A stretch of DNA of 64,000 bases from an uncultured Tateyamaria sp. (GCF_947503465.1 NZ_CANNDN010000001.1:2315501-2379500); one strand, 5' to 3'. Shown: positions 35,251-44,948, numbered from the stretch's first letter. Notes: generated from the sequence alone by a model not told the origin. Numbers and translations: made by a program.

Positions 35251-36909
35251 TCAGGCGAACGACCCGTGACAGAACCACCCCGGCGACATGCCGCCCCCAT
35301 GGGCATAGAACAACCACAGCCGCTGCCCGTCCGTCGTATCCGTCACCCAGTAATCCCGCGTCCCCGACCGCCAGTTCGGATCGTCCAGCCACCATTCGGG
35401 TGCAATGCGTTCAGGCCCGATGGCGCGCTGCCGGGTCAGGTCCATGCCGCGCCAGCGAAAGGTCTGTGGCATCTTGGGTGTGGCCGGCGCATGCACCGGC
35501 TCGGGATGCCACAACAGCAAGGGGCGCGGGTTCGTGGGCTTCGGCCACGGCCCCTCATGTGGTTTGGACCAGGCGGCGGACAGGATTTTGTGCGACTTTT
35601 CAGGGATATTGCTGTCGGCCGGTTCAAAGCGCCTGATGGCGTCCAAACCCACACGCGCGCCCAGCCGACCGATCAGATCGTCCAGCGCATTTGCATTGTT
35701 CAGACGCGCCTGCACCGCCGCGCCCGCCTCGCGGTGGCCCACGGTCATCACGTCATGGATGGGTTCGACCTGCGTGGCCAGCACCCGGATCATGTCGATG
35801 CCAAAGCCCGCGTCGATCTCCTCGATCTTCATTTCCAACAAGGGGCGGATACGGTGCGGATCATGGGTTGGCCGGGCCAGACCAACCTCGATCACCTCGA
35901 CCGCATGGTCGCTGCGATAGGCCTGCAACATCACGTGCCGCGCGCCTTTTCCCTTGTCCTCCAACATCTTGCAGAGGCGCGGCAAGGTCCGGTCGATGGC
36001 TGCCATCACGTCCTCGGCCAGGCCAATGGGATCGGGCAGGGTCATGCGCACCGCAAAATGATCCGGCGGCTTGGCCGGTGACACAGGTTCCGGCGCGCTG
36101 CCCATCGCCTGATCCAGCCGCAGCACCAGACCCCGGCCAAACCGGCGCGCCAGCCCAGCGCGCGGTTGCCCCAGCAGATCCCCCACCCGACGCAGACCCA
36201 ACCGGCCCAGTTGCGCCGTCATCTCCGGGTCCAACCGCAGCGCTGCGATGGGCAGGGGCGACAGCGCACCATAGGTCTGACCGGGGGGCGCAATGCGTGT
36301 GACATCAGGGGCGTGCGCCGCCACCGCCGGGGCCGCACCTCCCTTGGTCCAGTGCCGGCGCTTGCCTGCACGGGACCGCGTGGCACGTGCCTCCTGATCA
36401 ATGGAATCCCCCGACCGGTCCGACCCTGCCGCCTTGCCTGCATACCGCGCCAGCGCCCAGGCCGCCCCGCGCGTATCGGCCATGCCCATCAGCACGCTCA
36501 GGCCCAGATCGGTACAGTCATCCTGCACCACCTGCATCAACTGCGGCTCTCCCCCGAACAGATGCGCGCAGCCGGTCAGATCCACCACCAGCGCATCCCC
36601 ATCCTCCGGTGCGACCCAGGGGGAAAATTTGCCCGCCCAGCGCTGCAAGGCCTCAAGAAACCGGGTTTCGGCCTGTTGTGACCGGGGAAAGGTCAGCAAT
36701 CCGGGACACATCGCATGGGCGTCGCGCACCGGCTGACCGATCTGCAAGCCGTCGACCTGCGCAACACCGTTCAGACTTGTGATAACCTGCATGTTCTGGT
36801 GCTCTTCCACAACGGCCACAGGCTGATCGACCAGCATAGGCTGACGACGGATCAGACGCTCGACCCCCAGCCGAGGGAACCAGATGGACAGGATACGACG
36901 GTCGGACAT
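35251..36909 (-). CDS. imuB: Y-family DNA polymerase-like protein ImuB
   Basis: This 552-residue ImuB-type protein is a catalytically altered Y-family polymerase relative that works with ImuA and DnaE2 in SOS mutagenesis. It has LSIWFPRLGVERLIRR at the start, DALVVDLTGCAHLFGG, GMADTRGAAWALARY, a helix-hairpin-helix region (LRRVGDLLGQPRAGLARRFG), and a long C-terminal extension ending in an RDYWVTDTTDGQRLWLFY segment typical of ImuB. The palm acidic residues of active Y polymerases are largely missing, as expected for ImuB. A LexA box lies 9 nt upstream of the ATG. No imuA or dnaE2 is adjacent. Confidence 0.88.
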   Translation of the reverse strand: MSDRRILSIWFPRLGVERLIRRQPMLVDQPVAVVEEHQNMQVITSLNGVAQVDGLQIGQPVRDAHAMCPGLLTFPRSQQAETRFLEALQRWAGKFSPWVAPEDGDALVVDLTGCAHLFGGEPQLMQVVQDDCTDLGLSVLMGMADTRGAAWALARYAGKAAGSDRSGDSIDQEARATRSRAGKRRHWTKGGAAPAVAAHAPDVTRIAPPGQTYGALSPLPIAALRLDPEMTAQLGRLGLRRVGDLLGQPRAGLARRFGRGLVLRLDQAMGSAPEPVSPAKPPDHFAVRMTLPDPIGLAEDVMAAIDRTLPRLCKMLEDKGKGARHVMLQAYRSDHAVEVIEVGLARPTHDPHRIRPLLEMKIEEIDAGFGIDMIRVLATQVEPIHDVMTVGHREAGAAVQARLNNANALDDLIGRLGARVGLDAIRRFEPADSNIPEKSHKILSAAWSKPHEGPWPKPTNPRPLLLWHPEPVHAPATPKMPQTFRWRGMDLTRQRAIGPERIAPEWWLDDPNWRSGTRDYWVTDTTDGQRLWLFYAHGGGMSPGWFCHGSFA

Positions 36910-36917
36910 CACCAAAT

Positions 36918-36932
36918 GTTCGCATTTTGTTC
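36918..36932 (-). promoter_or_regulatory. LexA (SOS) box upstream of imuB
   Basis: GTTCGCATTTTGTTC is an exact match to the alphaproteobacterial LexA operator GTTC-N7-GTTC. It lies 9-23 nt upstream of the imuB ATG, so LexA binding would block transcription start or early elongation. Confidence 0.85.
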
Positions 36933-36986
36933 TAAATCTGGATACGCTGAGTCGGGGACCCGAGTCGAGACATCAGAAACGGTAAA

Positions 36987-37604
36987 TCAGGCGCCGTAGC
37001 GGGCCAGAAAGGTCTCGACCGCGCTGTCGACAACCCGGTCGATATCGGCATCCGTGACCGTATCGATCACCCCGAACATCAGACGCGGCCAGATGTCGGC
37101 CTTGCACAACTCGCCAAACTGATCGGCAGCCAGGGTAAAATCCTCGATCTGCAATTCGCCGCGCGCCACGGCCGCCTGGAAATACTCGCCCATTTCGGCC
37201 CGCATACGTTCGGGTCCCGACTTGTAAAAGGCGCGCCCGATCTCGGGAAAGCGGTCCGATTCCCCCACACAGATCCGAAAGATCTGCTGGCCGAATTTCG
37301 ACGTGATAAAGCGCAGGAAATGCCTGCCCGCCTGACACAGCACGTCGCGCGGCGGGGCGGTCAAGTCGATATTGTCGATGGCATCCTGGCTTTGACGTGC
37401 GCATTCCATGTTGGCCACTTCCATGAACAACAGGCGCTTGTCAGGAAAATAGCTGTAAAGCGTCGCCTTGCTGACACCTGCCGCGCGGGCGATGTCGTCC
37501 ACGCTTGCGCCTTCGAAACCGTCAACCATGAACACGTCGCGTGCACCATCCAGAACCTGGTCAAACTTCCGGCCCTTGCGGACGATGGGGGTGGCGTCGT
37601 TCAT
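36987..37604 (-). CDS. TetR/AcrR family transcriptional regulator
   Basis: This 205-residue TetR-type repressor has an N-terminal helix-turn-helix: ARDVFMVDGFEGASVDDIAR, then AAGVSKATLYSYFPDKRLLF (residues about 22-62). The C-terminal ligand domain belongs to the AcrR/TetR_C-like group (FGQQIFRICVGESDRFPEIG). The regulated gene is unknown; the divergent AEC transporter 164 bp away is one candidate. An inverted repeat, AGTGAA (37624-37629) and TTCACT (37650-37655), lies in its upstream region and may be part of an operator. Confidence 0.9.
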   Translation of the reverse strand: MNDATPIVRKGRKFDQVLDGARDVFMVDGFEGASVDDIARAAGVSKATLYSYFPDKRLLFMEVANMECARQSQDAIDNIDLTAPPRDVLCQAGRHFLRFITSKFGQQIFRICVGESDRFPEIGRAFYKSGPERMRAEMGEYFQAAVARGELQIEDFTLAADQFGELCKADIWPRLMFGVIDTVTDADIDRVVDSAVETFLARYGA

Positions 37605-37768
37605 CTGCCTTCCTGTCTTGCGGAGTGAAACACAATATAAACCGCCTCGTTCACTTTCTATAAGAAAAACCGCCGCAGGGACATGACATATTGTGTCAGC
37701 AGCCCCGTATGGCCGGGAGGTGAAGATCAGCAGTAGATTGCGGGCCGCTCACAAGCTATCCAGAGGTC

Positions 37769-38692
37769 ATGCTGCCCATCCTTTTCAAAACGCTTCCCTT
37801 TTTTGCCCTGATCGGGCTGGGTTACTGGGCCGGGCGGACCCGTTTCTTTACCGAAGAGGCAACCGCGTACCTCACCAAGTTCGTATTTTACTTTGCGCTG
37901 TCGGCCATGATCTTCCGCTTCGCCGCGAACCTGGAATTGGCGCAGGTCTGGGATGGCCGCCTGGTGGCCGCCTACCTCTGGGGCACGGCTTTCGTCTATG
38001 GCATCGCGACCATGGTCGGCTTTCTCAGGGGGCTGGATGTCGAAACCAACGCAGTCGAGGCGCAATGCGCCGTCATCGGCAATGTGGGGTTTCTCGGCCT
38101 GCCCATGCTGGCCCTGCTCTTTGGACCCGAAGCCATCGGCCCGGTCATGCTGGTGCTGGCGACCGACTTGATCATCTTCTCCAGCCTCATTGTCATCCTG
38201 ATCACGGTCAGCCGCGATGGCCGCATGTCGCCCGCAATATTCAAGGTTGTTGGCCTTGGCCTGATCAGGAACCCCATGATTGTCGCGATGGCACTTGGCC
38301 TCTTGTGGTCGGGCCTGCAAATCCCGATCCCCGACCCGATGAATGATTTCCTGTCGATCCTCGGGGGCGCCGCCACGCCGGGTGCCCTCTTTGCCATCGG
38401 CGCCTCGCTTGCGACCAAATCGGCGGAACGGGTGCAGATCGCGGGATGGCTCAGCTTTTGCAAGCTGGTGCTGCACCCGGCCTTCGTCGCGTTCTCGGCC
38501 CTCTACCTTTTTGGCGTATCGGACTTCGGCACCGCCATGATCATTGCCTGCGCCGCCATGCCCGTGGCCGGAAACGTCTACATCCTCGCCCAGCACTACG
38601 GGGTCGCCCCGCAACGCGTGTCAGCGGCCATCCTGGTCTCGACCGCGATCAGCATCGCAACCCTCACAGCGGTCATTGCCTGGGTCAGTTGA
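37769..38692 (+). CDS. AEC family transporter (auxin efflux carrier-like)
   Basis: This 307-residue integral membrane protein has about ten transmembrane segments in two five-helix repeats. The N-terminus LFKTLPFFALIGLGYWAGR and the crossover segment AQCAVIGNVGFLGLPMLALL are typical of the AEC family, as is MIIACAAMPVAGNVYILAQHYG in the second half. Bacterial members transport malonate or other small carboxylates; the substrate here is unknown. It is divergent from the TetR gene and is followed at once by a dispersed repeat. Confidence 0.88.
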   Translation: MLPILFKTLPFFALIGLGYWAGRTRFFTEEATAYLTKFVFYFALSAMIFRFAANLELAQVWDGRLVAAYLWGTAFVYGIATMVGFLRGLDVETNAVEAQCAVIGNVGFLGLPMLALLFGPEAIGPVMLVLATDLIIFSSLIVILITVSRDGRMSPAIFKVVGLGLIRNPMIVAMALGLLWSGLQIPIPDPMNDFLSILGGAATPGALFAIGASLATKSAERVQIAGWLSFCKLVLHPAFVAFSALYLFGVSDFGTAMIIACAAMPVAGNVYILAQHYGVAPQRVSAAILVSTAISIATLTAVIAWVS

Positions 38693-38693
38693 T

Positions 38694-38726
38694 CTTCTTT
38701 CGACCAAAAATACGACCGCCGGAGGC
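38694..38726 (+). repeat. dispersed intergenic repeat, copy 5 (GACCGCCGGAGGC type)
   Basis: The core CCAAAAATACGACCGCCGGA is identical to copy 2. It begins 2 nt after the AEC transporter stop and ends about 60 nt before fghA. Confidence 0.7.
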
Positions 38727-38788
38727 TCCCGCAACTTGCCGCAAGCGCGTACGCCCGCTAGCGAGGGAGGAACGAAAGGATCACGCCC

Positions 38789-39619
38789 ATGCAAACCCAA
38801 TCCGAAAACGCCTGCTTTGGCGGCACCCAAGGGGTCTATACGCACCGCTCGAACGCCTGCGCGTGCGACATGACCTTTGGCCTGTTCCTGCCGCAAGAGG
38901 CCAGGGACGGCCCCGTGCCCCTGCTGTGGTACCTGTCGGGTCTGACCTGCACGCATGAAAACGCCATGACCAAGGCCGGGGCGCAGGCCTGGGCGGCCGA
39001 ACACGGGATCGCCATCTGTTTCCCCGACACGTCCCCGCGCGGCCAAGACGTGGCAGATGATGATGGGTATGACTTGGGCAAAGGTGCAGGGTTCTATGTA
39101 AACGCCACCGAAGACCCCTGGGCGTCTCACTACCGCATGTGGGACTATGTGATGGACGAATTGCCAGAGCATCTTGGCAATCACTTCGCCCTCGACATGG
39201 ACCGCCAATCGATCACCGGGCATTCGATGGGCGGGCACGGGGCGCTGACGATGGCGATGTCCCCGCGGGGACAGTTCCGGTCGGTGTCGGGCTTTTCCCC
39301 GATCACGAATCCCACCGCCAGCGACTGGGGGCGCAAGCAGCTCTCTGCATATTTGGGGAACAATGAAGACCTCTGGTCCCCTCATGATGCGACCCTGTGC
39401 ATGCGAGACCGCGGCTTTGACGGGCCGATGCTGATCGACACGGGCACCGATGACCAGTTCATCGACCTTCTGAAGCCCGAGGCGCTGGCCGAAGCCGCCG
39501 CAGCGCGTCGCCAGCAAATCCAGTTCCGAATGCAGCCCGGATATGATCACTCGTACTTCTTCGTGTCGACCTTCATGGAAGACCACGTGGCGTTCCATGC
39601 GGAACATCTCTGGGCATGA
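38789..39619 (+). CDS. fghA: S-formylglutathione hydrolase
   Basis: This 276-residue esterase-D-type serine hydrolase completes glutathione-dependent formaldehyde detoxification by releasing formate from S-formylglutathione. It has [19 protein letters not shown] near residue 49, the nucleophile motif GHSMGGHGA (S146), an Asp in [10 protein letters not shown], and the catalytic His in [15 protein letters not shown] precedes the ATG. The formaldehyde dehydrogenase gene is not in the window. It leads a run of five genes with 4-bp overlaps. One copy of the 16-bp palindrome lies in its coding sequence. Confidence 0.94.
   Translation: MQTQSENACFGGTQGVYTHRSNACACDMTFGLFLPQEARDGPVPLLWYLSGLTCTHENAMTKAGAQAWAAEHGIAICFPDTSPRGQDVADDDGYDLGKGAGFYVNATEDPWASHYRMWDYVMDELPEHLGNHFALDMDRQSITGHSMGGHGALTMAMSPRGQFRSVSGFSPITNPTASDWGRKQLSAYLGNNEDLWSPHDATLCMRDRGFDGPMLIDTGTDDQFIDLLKPEALAEAAAARRQQIQFRMQPGYDHSYFFVSTFMEDHVAFHAEHLWA
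39258..39273. repeat. 16-bp palindrome TGTCCCCGCGGGGACA, copy 2
   Basis: It lies within fghA and encodes a surface-loop-like SPRG(Q) segment there. It is identical to the copies at 20863 and 59961. Confidence 0.7.
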
Positions 39620-40065
39620 CGACCCTCTATATCGATGCGGATGCCTGCCCGGTCAAAGCTGAAGCGGAAAAGGTGGCAACACGTCACAAGATACCGATGA
39701 AAATCGTATCGAACGGCGGGCTGCGGCCATCACAAAACCCGTTGGTAGAGACCGTCATCGTCCCCGAAGGCCCGGACATTGCGGACATGTGGATCGCGGA
39801 CCGGGCAACCAGGGGCGACGTGGTCATCACCGGCGACATTCCCCTTGCCGCCAAATGTGTCGAGGCCGGCGCGCGGGTCCTCAAACACAATGGCGAGGCG
39901 CTGACGGCCGCCAATATCGGCAATGTGCTGGCCACCCGCGACCTGATGGCCGACCTGCGTGCGGCGGACCCGTTCCGCCAAGGCGGCGGCAAAGGCTTTA
40001 CCAAGGCCGACAGATCGCGTTTTCTGGATGCGCTTGAACGGGAATTGAGGGCCGCCAAAAGATGA
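39616..40065 (+). CDS. YaiI/YqxD (DUF188) family protein
   Basis: This 149-residue protein matches the YaiI/YqxD family: [19 protein letters not shown] at the start, [30 protein letters not shown] and the C-terminal [19 protein letters not shown]. The PIN-like fold and conserved Asp residues suggest a nuclease-type metal site, but the function is unproven. Its ATG overlaps the fghA stop and its stop overlaps the HAD gene start, each by 4 bp. Confidence 0.93.
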   Translation: MTTLYIDADACPVKAEAEKVATRHKIPMKIVSNGGLRPSQNPLVETVIVPEGPDIADMWIADRATRGDVVITGDIPLAAKCVEAGARVLKHNGEALTAANIGNVLATRDLMADLRAADPFRQGGGKGFTKADRSRFLDALERELRAAKR

Positions 40066-40682
40066 AGATCGAAGCCGTCGTGTTCGACATCGGAAATGTA
40101 CTGATCGAATGGCAACCCGAACGCTTTTATGACAGCGTCATCGGCGAGGACCGCCGCCGCGCCATGTTCCGGGCGGTGGACCTGCACGGCATGAATGACA
40201 AGGTTGATCTGGGCCACCCGTTCACCGAAACCATCTATGCCACTGCCGAAGACCACCCGGACTGGCGCGACGAAATCCGCATGTGGCACGACCGCTGGAT
40301 CGAAATGGCGACGCCCGTGATCGACAGGTCCGTACGCCTGATGAAGGCACTGCAAGCCAAGGATATTCCGGTCTTTTCGCTGACGAATTTCGGCATCGGC
40401 AGCTACGATTTTGCGGCCACCCACTACGGTTTTCTCAATGATTTTGACCGCGACTTCATCTCGGGGCACATGCAGGTGATCAAACCGGACCCATCCATCT
40501 ACCGCATGCTGGAAGAAGCGAGCGGCCTGCGCGGCGAAAGCCTGATCTTTGCGGACGACAGGGCCGACAACATTGCCGCAGCCCAGATGCGCGGCTGGCG
40601 CACCCACCATTTCAAGGGCCCCGAGGGATGGGCCAACCGACTGGTCCGCGAGGGATTGCTGACCGAGAGTGAGGCCGCGTGA
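40062..40682 (+). CDS. HAD family hydrolase (HAD-IA)
   Basis: This 206-residue haloacid-dehalogenase-type phosphatase has motif [13 protein letters not shown] (residues 6-17), motif II in VFSLTNFGI, motif III Lys in [11 protein letters not shown], and motif [13 protein letters not shown]. Motif I has DxxxV rather than DxDxT/V: the second Asp is replaced by Gly-Asn (DIGNV), as in several YihX-like members, so catalysis or specificity may differ. Substrate unknown. It overlaps both neighbours by 4 bp. Confidence 0.9.
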   Translation: MKIEAVVFDIGNVLIEWQPERFYDSVIGEDRRRAMFRAVDLHGMNDKVDLGHPFTETIYATAEDHPDWRDEIRMWHDRWIEMATPVIDRSVRLMKALQAKDIPVFSLTNFGIGSYDFAATHYGFLNDFDRDFISGHMQVIKPDPSIYRMLEEASGLRGESLIFADDRADNIAAAQMRGWRTHHFKGPEGWANRLVREGLLTESEAA

Positions 40683-41593
40683 CATCCGTCCCCCATATCC
40701 CCTTTACCGAGGGCGAGGCGGTGCTGGACTGGATTGGCCTGACCGATGCGCTGGTCGCGGGCCACACCCTGCCCAAGGCCGAGATTGGCGACACCTTCCT
40801 TTACCGCGATCCCGACACGCTGCTCAGCCGCGCGGCATGGATCGACGGGATGGGCATGGCAGTGAAAACCGCCACCGTCTTTCCCGGCAATCCGGGGCGT
40901 GGGGCACCCATGATCAACGGGGGCGTGAACCTTTATTCCGACGCGGACGGCACACTTCAGGCCATCATCGACTTTCATCTGGTGACCAAGTGGAAGACCG
41001 CCGGTGACAGCCTTCTGGCGGCGCGCAAGCTGGCGCGACCCGACAGCCGCCACATCCTGATCGTCGGCGCCGGCACCGTCGGCCGCGCCCTGCATGATGC
41101 CTATTCCGCCATCTTCCCCGACGCACATTTCCAGATCTGGAACCGCACCCGCGACAATGCCCTGACCATGGCCGCCGAACGCCCGATGCTCAGTGTCGCC
41201 GACGATCTGGAACAGGCGGTGCGCAAGGCCGATATCGTCACAAGTGCCACGATGTCGACCGAACCCCTGATCCGGGGCGACTGGTTGCGCCCCGGCCAGC
41301 ACATCGACCTGATCGGCGCCTACCGCCCCGACATGCGCGAAGTTGATGATGCTGCCCTGCTGAAATCCCGGGTTTTCGTAGACAGCTTTGACACCACGGT
41401 GGGCCATATCGGAGAGGTCAAGATACCGCTTGAGGCAGGCACGATCCAACGCGATCATCTTCTGGCGGACTACTACGATCTGCACGCCTTCGAACGGACG
41501 CCCGAAGACATCACCCTCTTCAAGAACGGTGGCGGCGCGCATCTGGACCTGATGACCAGCCGCTACATCCTGGATCGGTGGATTGCCTCGTGA
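40679..41593 (+). CDS. ornithine cyclodeaminase/mu-crystallin family protein
   Basis: This 304-residue NAD(P)-binding protein has the family features RAAWIDGMGMAVKTATVFPG (substrate Lys region), GGVNLYSDADGTLQAIID, and the Rossmann loop LIVGAGTVGRALHDAY. Members include ornithine cyclodeaminase, alanine dehydrogenase and imine (ketimine) reductases; the reaction here cannot be fixed from sequence. The GTG start overlaps the HAD gene stop (GTGA), and the 3' end overlaps the alpha/beta hydrolase gene the same way. Confidence 0.9.
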   Translation: MTSVPHIPFTEGEAVLDWIGLTDALVAGHTLPKAEIGDTFLYRDPDTLLSRAAWIDGMGMAVKTATVFPGNPGRGAPMINGGVNLYSDADGTLQAIIDFHLVTKWKTAGDSLLAARKLARPDSRHILIVGAGTVGRALHDAYSAIFPDAHFQIWNRTRDNALTMAAERPMLSVADDLEQAVRKADIVTSATMSTEPLIRGDWLRPGQHIDLIGAYRPDMREVDDAALLKSRVFVDSFDTTVGHIGEVKIPLEAGTIQRDHLLADYYDLHAFERTPEDITLFKNGGGAHLDLMTSRYILDRWIAS

Positions 41594-42504
41594 CCTGGGT
41601 TTTGCTCATCCTGCTGGGTCTGATCGCCATTCCGGTAACCACCGAATTGATGCGCACCGGCATGTCCGATGCAGTGCGCAGCAACGCGCCTGGTGAATTT
41701 GCACTCTTGTCCCAGGGAACGACCCATTACGAATGGCTGGGACCGGAGCGGGGCGCGGTGGCGGTTTGCGTGCACGGCCTGACCACGCCGTCCTACGTCT
41801 GGTACGGCATGGCGCGGGGGTTGGCGCTGCTTGGATTTCGGGTCCTTATCTATGACCAGTACGGGCGCGGTTTTTCGGACCGCATAGGCGGAAAACAAAC
41901 CGCCGCGTTCTTCAACCAACAGCTGACCGACCTGTTGTCCCATCAGAACGTGACCGAACCGGTGACCCTGCTGGGCTATTCGATGGGGGGTGCTGTGGCC
42001 GCACATTTCACGGCCCTGCATCCGGAGCGGGTCAAGCAACTGATCCTTCTGGCCCCGGCCGGGATGATGCAGCTTGGCGGGCGCAAGATTGCCCTGACAC
42101 GCGATTTGCCGGTCATCGGCGACTGGCTGTTTCTGGCGGGCTACCCCTGGGTCGTGCGGCGCGGCATTGCCGCCGAAGCACATGTGCCCAGTTCGGTGAC
42201 CGACATCTACGAACTGCAACAGGTCGAAACGGGGCGGCGCGGGTATTTCCCCGCTGTGCTGTCCAGCCTGCGGGGTCTGTTGCGCAACACATGCGAGGAC
42301 CAGCACAAGGCAATTGCTGCGGCGGGTGTCCCGGTTCTGGCTGTCTGGGGGGACACGGACGACGTCATACCGCTGTCCTGCAAGGATACGTTGGCCGCGT
42401 GGAACCCGGCAGCACTGCAATCGGTGGTGACCGATGCGGGGCACGGGTTGCCGCATACGCACACGGATGCGGTGATCGACGCGATCCGAGGCTCTCGGGG
42501 TTAG
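41590..42504 (+). CDS. alpha/beta hydrolase with N-terminal membrane anchor
   Basis: This 304-residue protein begins with one hydrophobic segment (WVLLILLGLIAIPVTTEL) and then an alpha/beta-hydrolase fold: CVHGLTTPSYVW (oxyanion region), the nucleophile elbow GYSMGGAVAAH, an Asp in VWGDTDDVIP and the His in DAGHGLPH. The catalytic triad is complete. Substrate unknown. The GTG at 41590 overlaps the previous stop; a GTG at 41578 would add four residues. It is the last gene of the fghA run and converges with the MFS gene by 4 bp. Confidence 0.85.
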   Translation: MTWVLLILLGLIAIPVTTELMRTGMSDAVRSNAPGEFALLSQGTTHYEWLGPERGAVAVCVHGLTTPSYVWYGMARGLALLGFRVLIYDQYGRGFSDRIGGKQTAAFFNQQLTDLLSHQNVTEPVTLLGYSMGGAVAAHFTALHPERVKQLILLAPAGMMQLGGRKIALTRDLPVIGDWLFLAGYPWVVRRGIAAEAHVPSSVTDIYELQQVETGRRGYFPAVLSSLRGLLRNTCEDQHKAIAAAGVPVLAVWGDTDDVIPLSCKDTLAAWNPAALQSVVTDAGHGLPHTHTDAVIDAIRGSRG

Positions 42505-43742
42505 GCCACCGCAGGTTGGCCCAGGGGGCGTTCCCGGATCGGCAAGTGCACAACCGCGCTGAACGCGCCGACGGCGACGCCGATCCACCAGACCTGATCA
42601 TAGGTGCCGTACGCATCGTAAAGCCGCCCGCCCAGCCACACGCCCAGGAACGACCCAAGCTGATGGCTGAGGAAAATGATCCCGTAAAGCGTGCCCATGT
42701 ACCGCAACCCATAGATATGCGCGACCAGTCCGCTGGTAAGCGGCACGGTCGCCAACCACAGCGAACCCATGGCGATCGAAAACAGAATCACCGTGGTCGG
42801 CGTCATCGGCAGGATGATGAAAAGTGACGCAACCACCGTCCGGCCCGCATAGATTCCCGCCAGCAGGTATTTCTTTGGAAAATATTTGCCGGCCCAGCCC
42901 GCCGCCAGCGTGCCAGCGATGTTGGCCAGACCGATCAAGGACAACGCGACAGCACCCAGCGCGGACGTGGTCGTGATGCCGATATTGTGCAACATACCAC
43001 CGGGCACGATGGGGCCGCAGACCTCGGTCACAAAGGCCGGGAGGTGCGCCGTCATGAAGGCCACCTGATAGCCGCAGGAAAAGAATCCAAGGAAGATGAG
43101 GGTATAGGACGGGTCCCTGAACGCCTTGATCAGGACCTGCCCAAGCGATTCCTCCAACTCGGCCTTTGATGCCATCGGCGGCACCTTCATCGCGGGCAGG
43201 GTCAGGACCAACAGGATGACAGCAACGGCAAACCATAGAAAGACGGACTGCCAGGGCATGAATCCCAGCATCCACTCCGCGACCGGCGCGCCAAAGATCT
43301 GACCGGCCGATCCCATGGCCGCCACGATGGCAAGCGACATGGACCGGTTTTCATCACTGCTGGCGCGCCCAACCACTGCGAGGATGACGCCGAACCCGGT
43401 GCCCGCGATACCAAAGCCCACCAGCCACGCGTATAGCTGATGTTCGATCGGGGTGGTCGATCCGGCACTCAGGACCAGACCGACAGCATAGACGATTGCC
43501 CCCATGAGGATGGCCTTGCGATCCCCGATCTTCTCGGCAATCGCGCCAAAGATCGGCTGCCCGATCCCCCAGGCAAGGTTCTGGATGGCGATGGCCAGCG
43601 AAAACTCTGTCCGCAGCCACCCGAATTCGTCGGCGATCGGGATTTGAAACACGCCAAAGGATGCGCGCACGGCAAAGCTGACCATGATGATCACGCAGCC
43701 CACGATGAGGACAGGGGTAAACAGGGGCATGCGGTCTGACAT
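42501..43742 (-). CDS. MFS transporter
   Basis: This 413-residue protein has about 12 transmembrane segments. The loop 2-3 motif is GAIAEKIGDRKAILMG, and the family pattern (ASFGVFQIPIADEFGWLRTE at the start) resembles the monocarboxylate/oxalate-formate-type MFS carriers. The substrate is unknown. It is transcribed leftward from a promoter region shared with zapE (150-bp gap) and ends against the alpha/beta hydrolase. Confidence 0.88.
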   Translation of the reverse strand: MSDRMPLFTPVLIVGCVIIMVSFAVRASFGVFQIPIADEFGWLRTEFSLAIAIQNLAWGIGQPIFGAIAEKIGDRKAILMGAIVYAVGLVLSAGSTTPIEHQLYAWLVGFGIAGTGFGVILAVVGRASSDENRSMSLAIVAAMGSAGQIFGAPVAEWMLGFMPWQSVFLWFAVAVILLVLTLPAMKVPPMASKAELEESLGQVLIKAFRDPSYTLIFLGFFSCGYQVAFMTAHLPAFVTEVCGPIVPGGMLHNIGITTTSALGAVALSLIGLANIAGTLAAGWAGKYFPKKYLLAGIYAGRTVVASLFIILPMTPTTVILFSIAMGSLWLATVPLTSGLVAHIYGLRYMGTLYGIIFLSHQLGSFLGVWLGGRLYDAYGTYDQVWWIGVAVGAFSAVVHLPIRERPLGQPAVA

Positions 43743-43892
43743 GGCGGTACTTCCTTGGTGCTGTGACGACTGTCACGGACAAGCTGGCAGCGGTCAAATC
43801 AGGAATTCTTGGCGTCGCATCACTATTCCTGAACCGGCGCCGGTTTTCCTTGGGCTTCCCATGGACGGATACGCGCGCTACCACGGACCGCG

Positions 43893-44948
43893 ATGACCGA
43901 TTTGCTGACTGAATATCAGGCGCTTGTGGACAAGGGCGCGTTGCGTTCCGACGATGCGCAACTGGCTGTTCTGCCTGAATTCGAACGCATTCGTGCAGCC
44001 CTGGCCACGCCCGCAAAAAAGGGGCTGTTCCGCAAGGCGCCCGAACCGCCAAAGGGCTTGTATCTCTGGGGCGGCGTCGGGCGGGGCAAATCGATGCTGA
44101 TGGACTTCTTTGCATCCCGTCTTGATGTGCCTGCGCGCAGGGTCCATTTCCACGCGTTCATGCAGGAAATCCACGCATCCATGCATGCCGCCCGCCAACG
44201 CGGCGTGGATGACGCAATCGCACCTGTCGCCGCCGATGTGGCCGCGTCGGTCCGGCTGCTGGCCTTTGATGAAATGCAGATCACGGACATCACGGACGCC
44301 ATGATCGTGGGCCGCCTGTTCGAAGCGCTGTTCGCCGCGGGCGTGGTGGTTGTGACGACGTCGAACCGCGTGCCGGATGACCTCTACAAGGATGGGCTGA
44401 ACCGGCAGCTTTTTGTGCCCTTCATCGACCTGCTGAAGGACAAGATGAAAGTATGGGAACTGGCCTCGCCCACCGATTACCGGCAGGACCGGCTGTCCGG
44501 AAGCCCGGTCTATTTCACACCGCTCGGGGCCGCCGCCCGCGCGGAAATGGACGCGCTTTGGACCGACCTGTCGGGCGGGGCGTCAGACCCTTTGGACATA
44601 ACGATCAAGGGGCGGACCGTGACCATCCCGCAGTTCCGCAATGGCGTGGGGCGCAGCAGCTTTTTTGACTTATGTGCGAAACCGCTGGGGCCGGGCGACT
44701 ATCTGGCGGTGGCCGATGCCTGCAAAGTGCTGATGATCGACGATATTCCCTGCCTTGGGCGCAGCAACTTCAACGAAGCAAAGCGTTTCGTGACCCTGAT
44801 CGACGCGCTCTACGAAGCACAGGTGCGGCTGATCTGTTCGGCAGCGGACACGCCCGAGATGCTGTATCTGGAAGGCGAAGGCACGTTCGAATTCGAACGC
44901 ACCGCATCACGGCTGAGAGAAATGCAAAGCGCAGATTGGGGCGGTTGA
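43893..44948 (+). CDS. zapE: AFG1-type ATPase, cell division protein ZapE
   Basis: This 351-residue AFG1/LACE1-type AAA-like ATPase is related to E. coli ZapE, which interacts with the Z ring, and to mitochondrial quality-control factors. It has Walker A GGVGRGKS (residues 60-67), Walker B LLAFDEMQITD, FHAFMQEIHASMH, VVTTSNRVPDDLYKDGLNR and the C-terminal DDIPCLGRSNFNEAKRFVTLIDALYE. Length and motif order match the family. In many alphaproteobacteria it lies near TCA-cycle genes; here it stands alone. Confidence 0.94.
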   Translation: MTDLLTEYQALVDKGALRSDDAQLAVLPEFERIRAALATPAKKGLFRKAPEPPKGLYLWGGVGRGKSMLMDFFASRLDVPARRVHFHAFMQEIHASMHAARQRGVDDAIAPVAADVAASVRLLAFDEMQITDITDAMIVGRLFEALFAAGVVVVTTSNRVPDDLYKDGLNRQLFVPFIDLLKDKMKVWELASPTDYRQDRLSGSPVYFTPLGAAARAEMDALWTDLSGGASDPLDITIKGRTVTIPQFRNGVGRSSFFDLCAKPLGPGDYLAVADACKVLMIDDIPCLGRSNFNEAKRFVTLIDALYEAQVRLICSAADTPEMLYLEGEGTFEFERTASRLREMQSADWGG

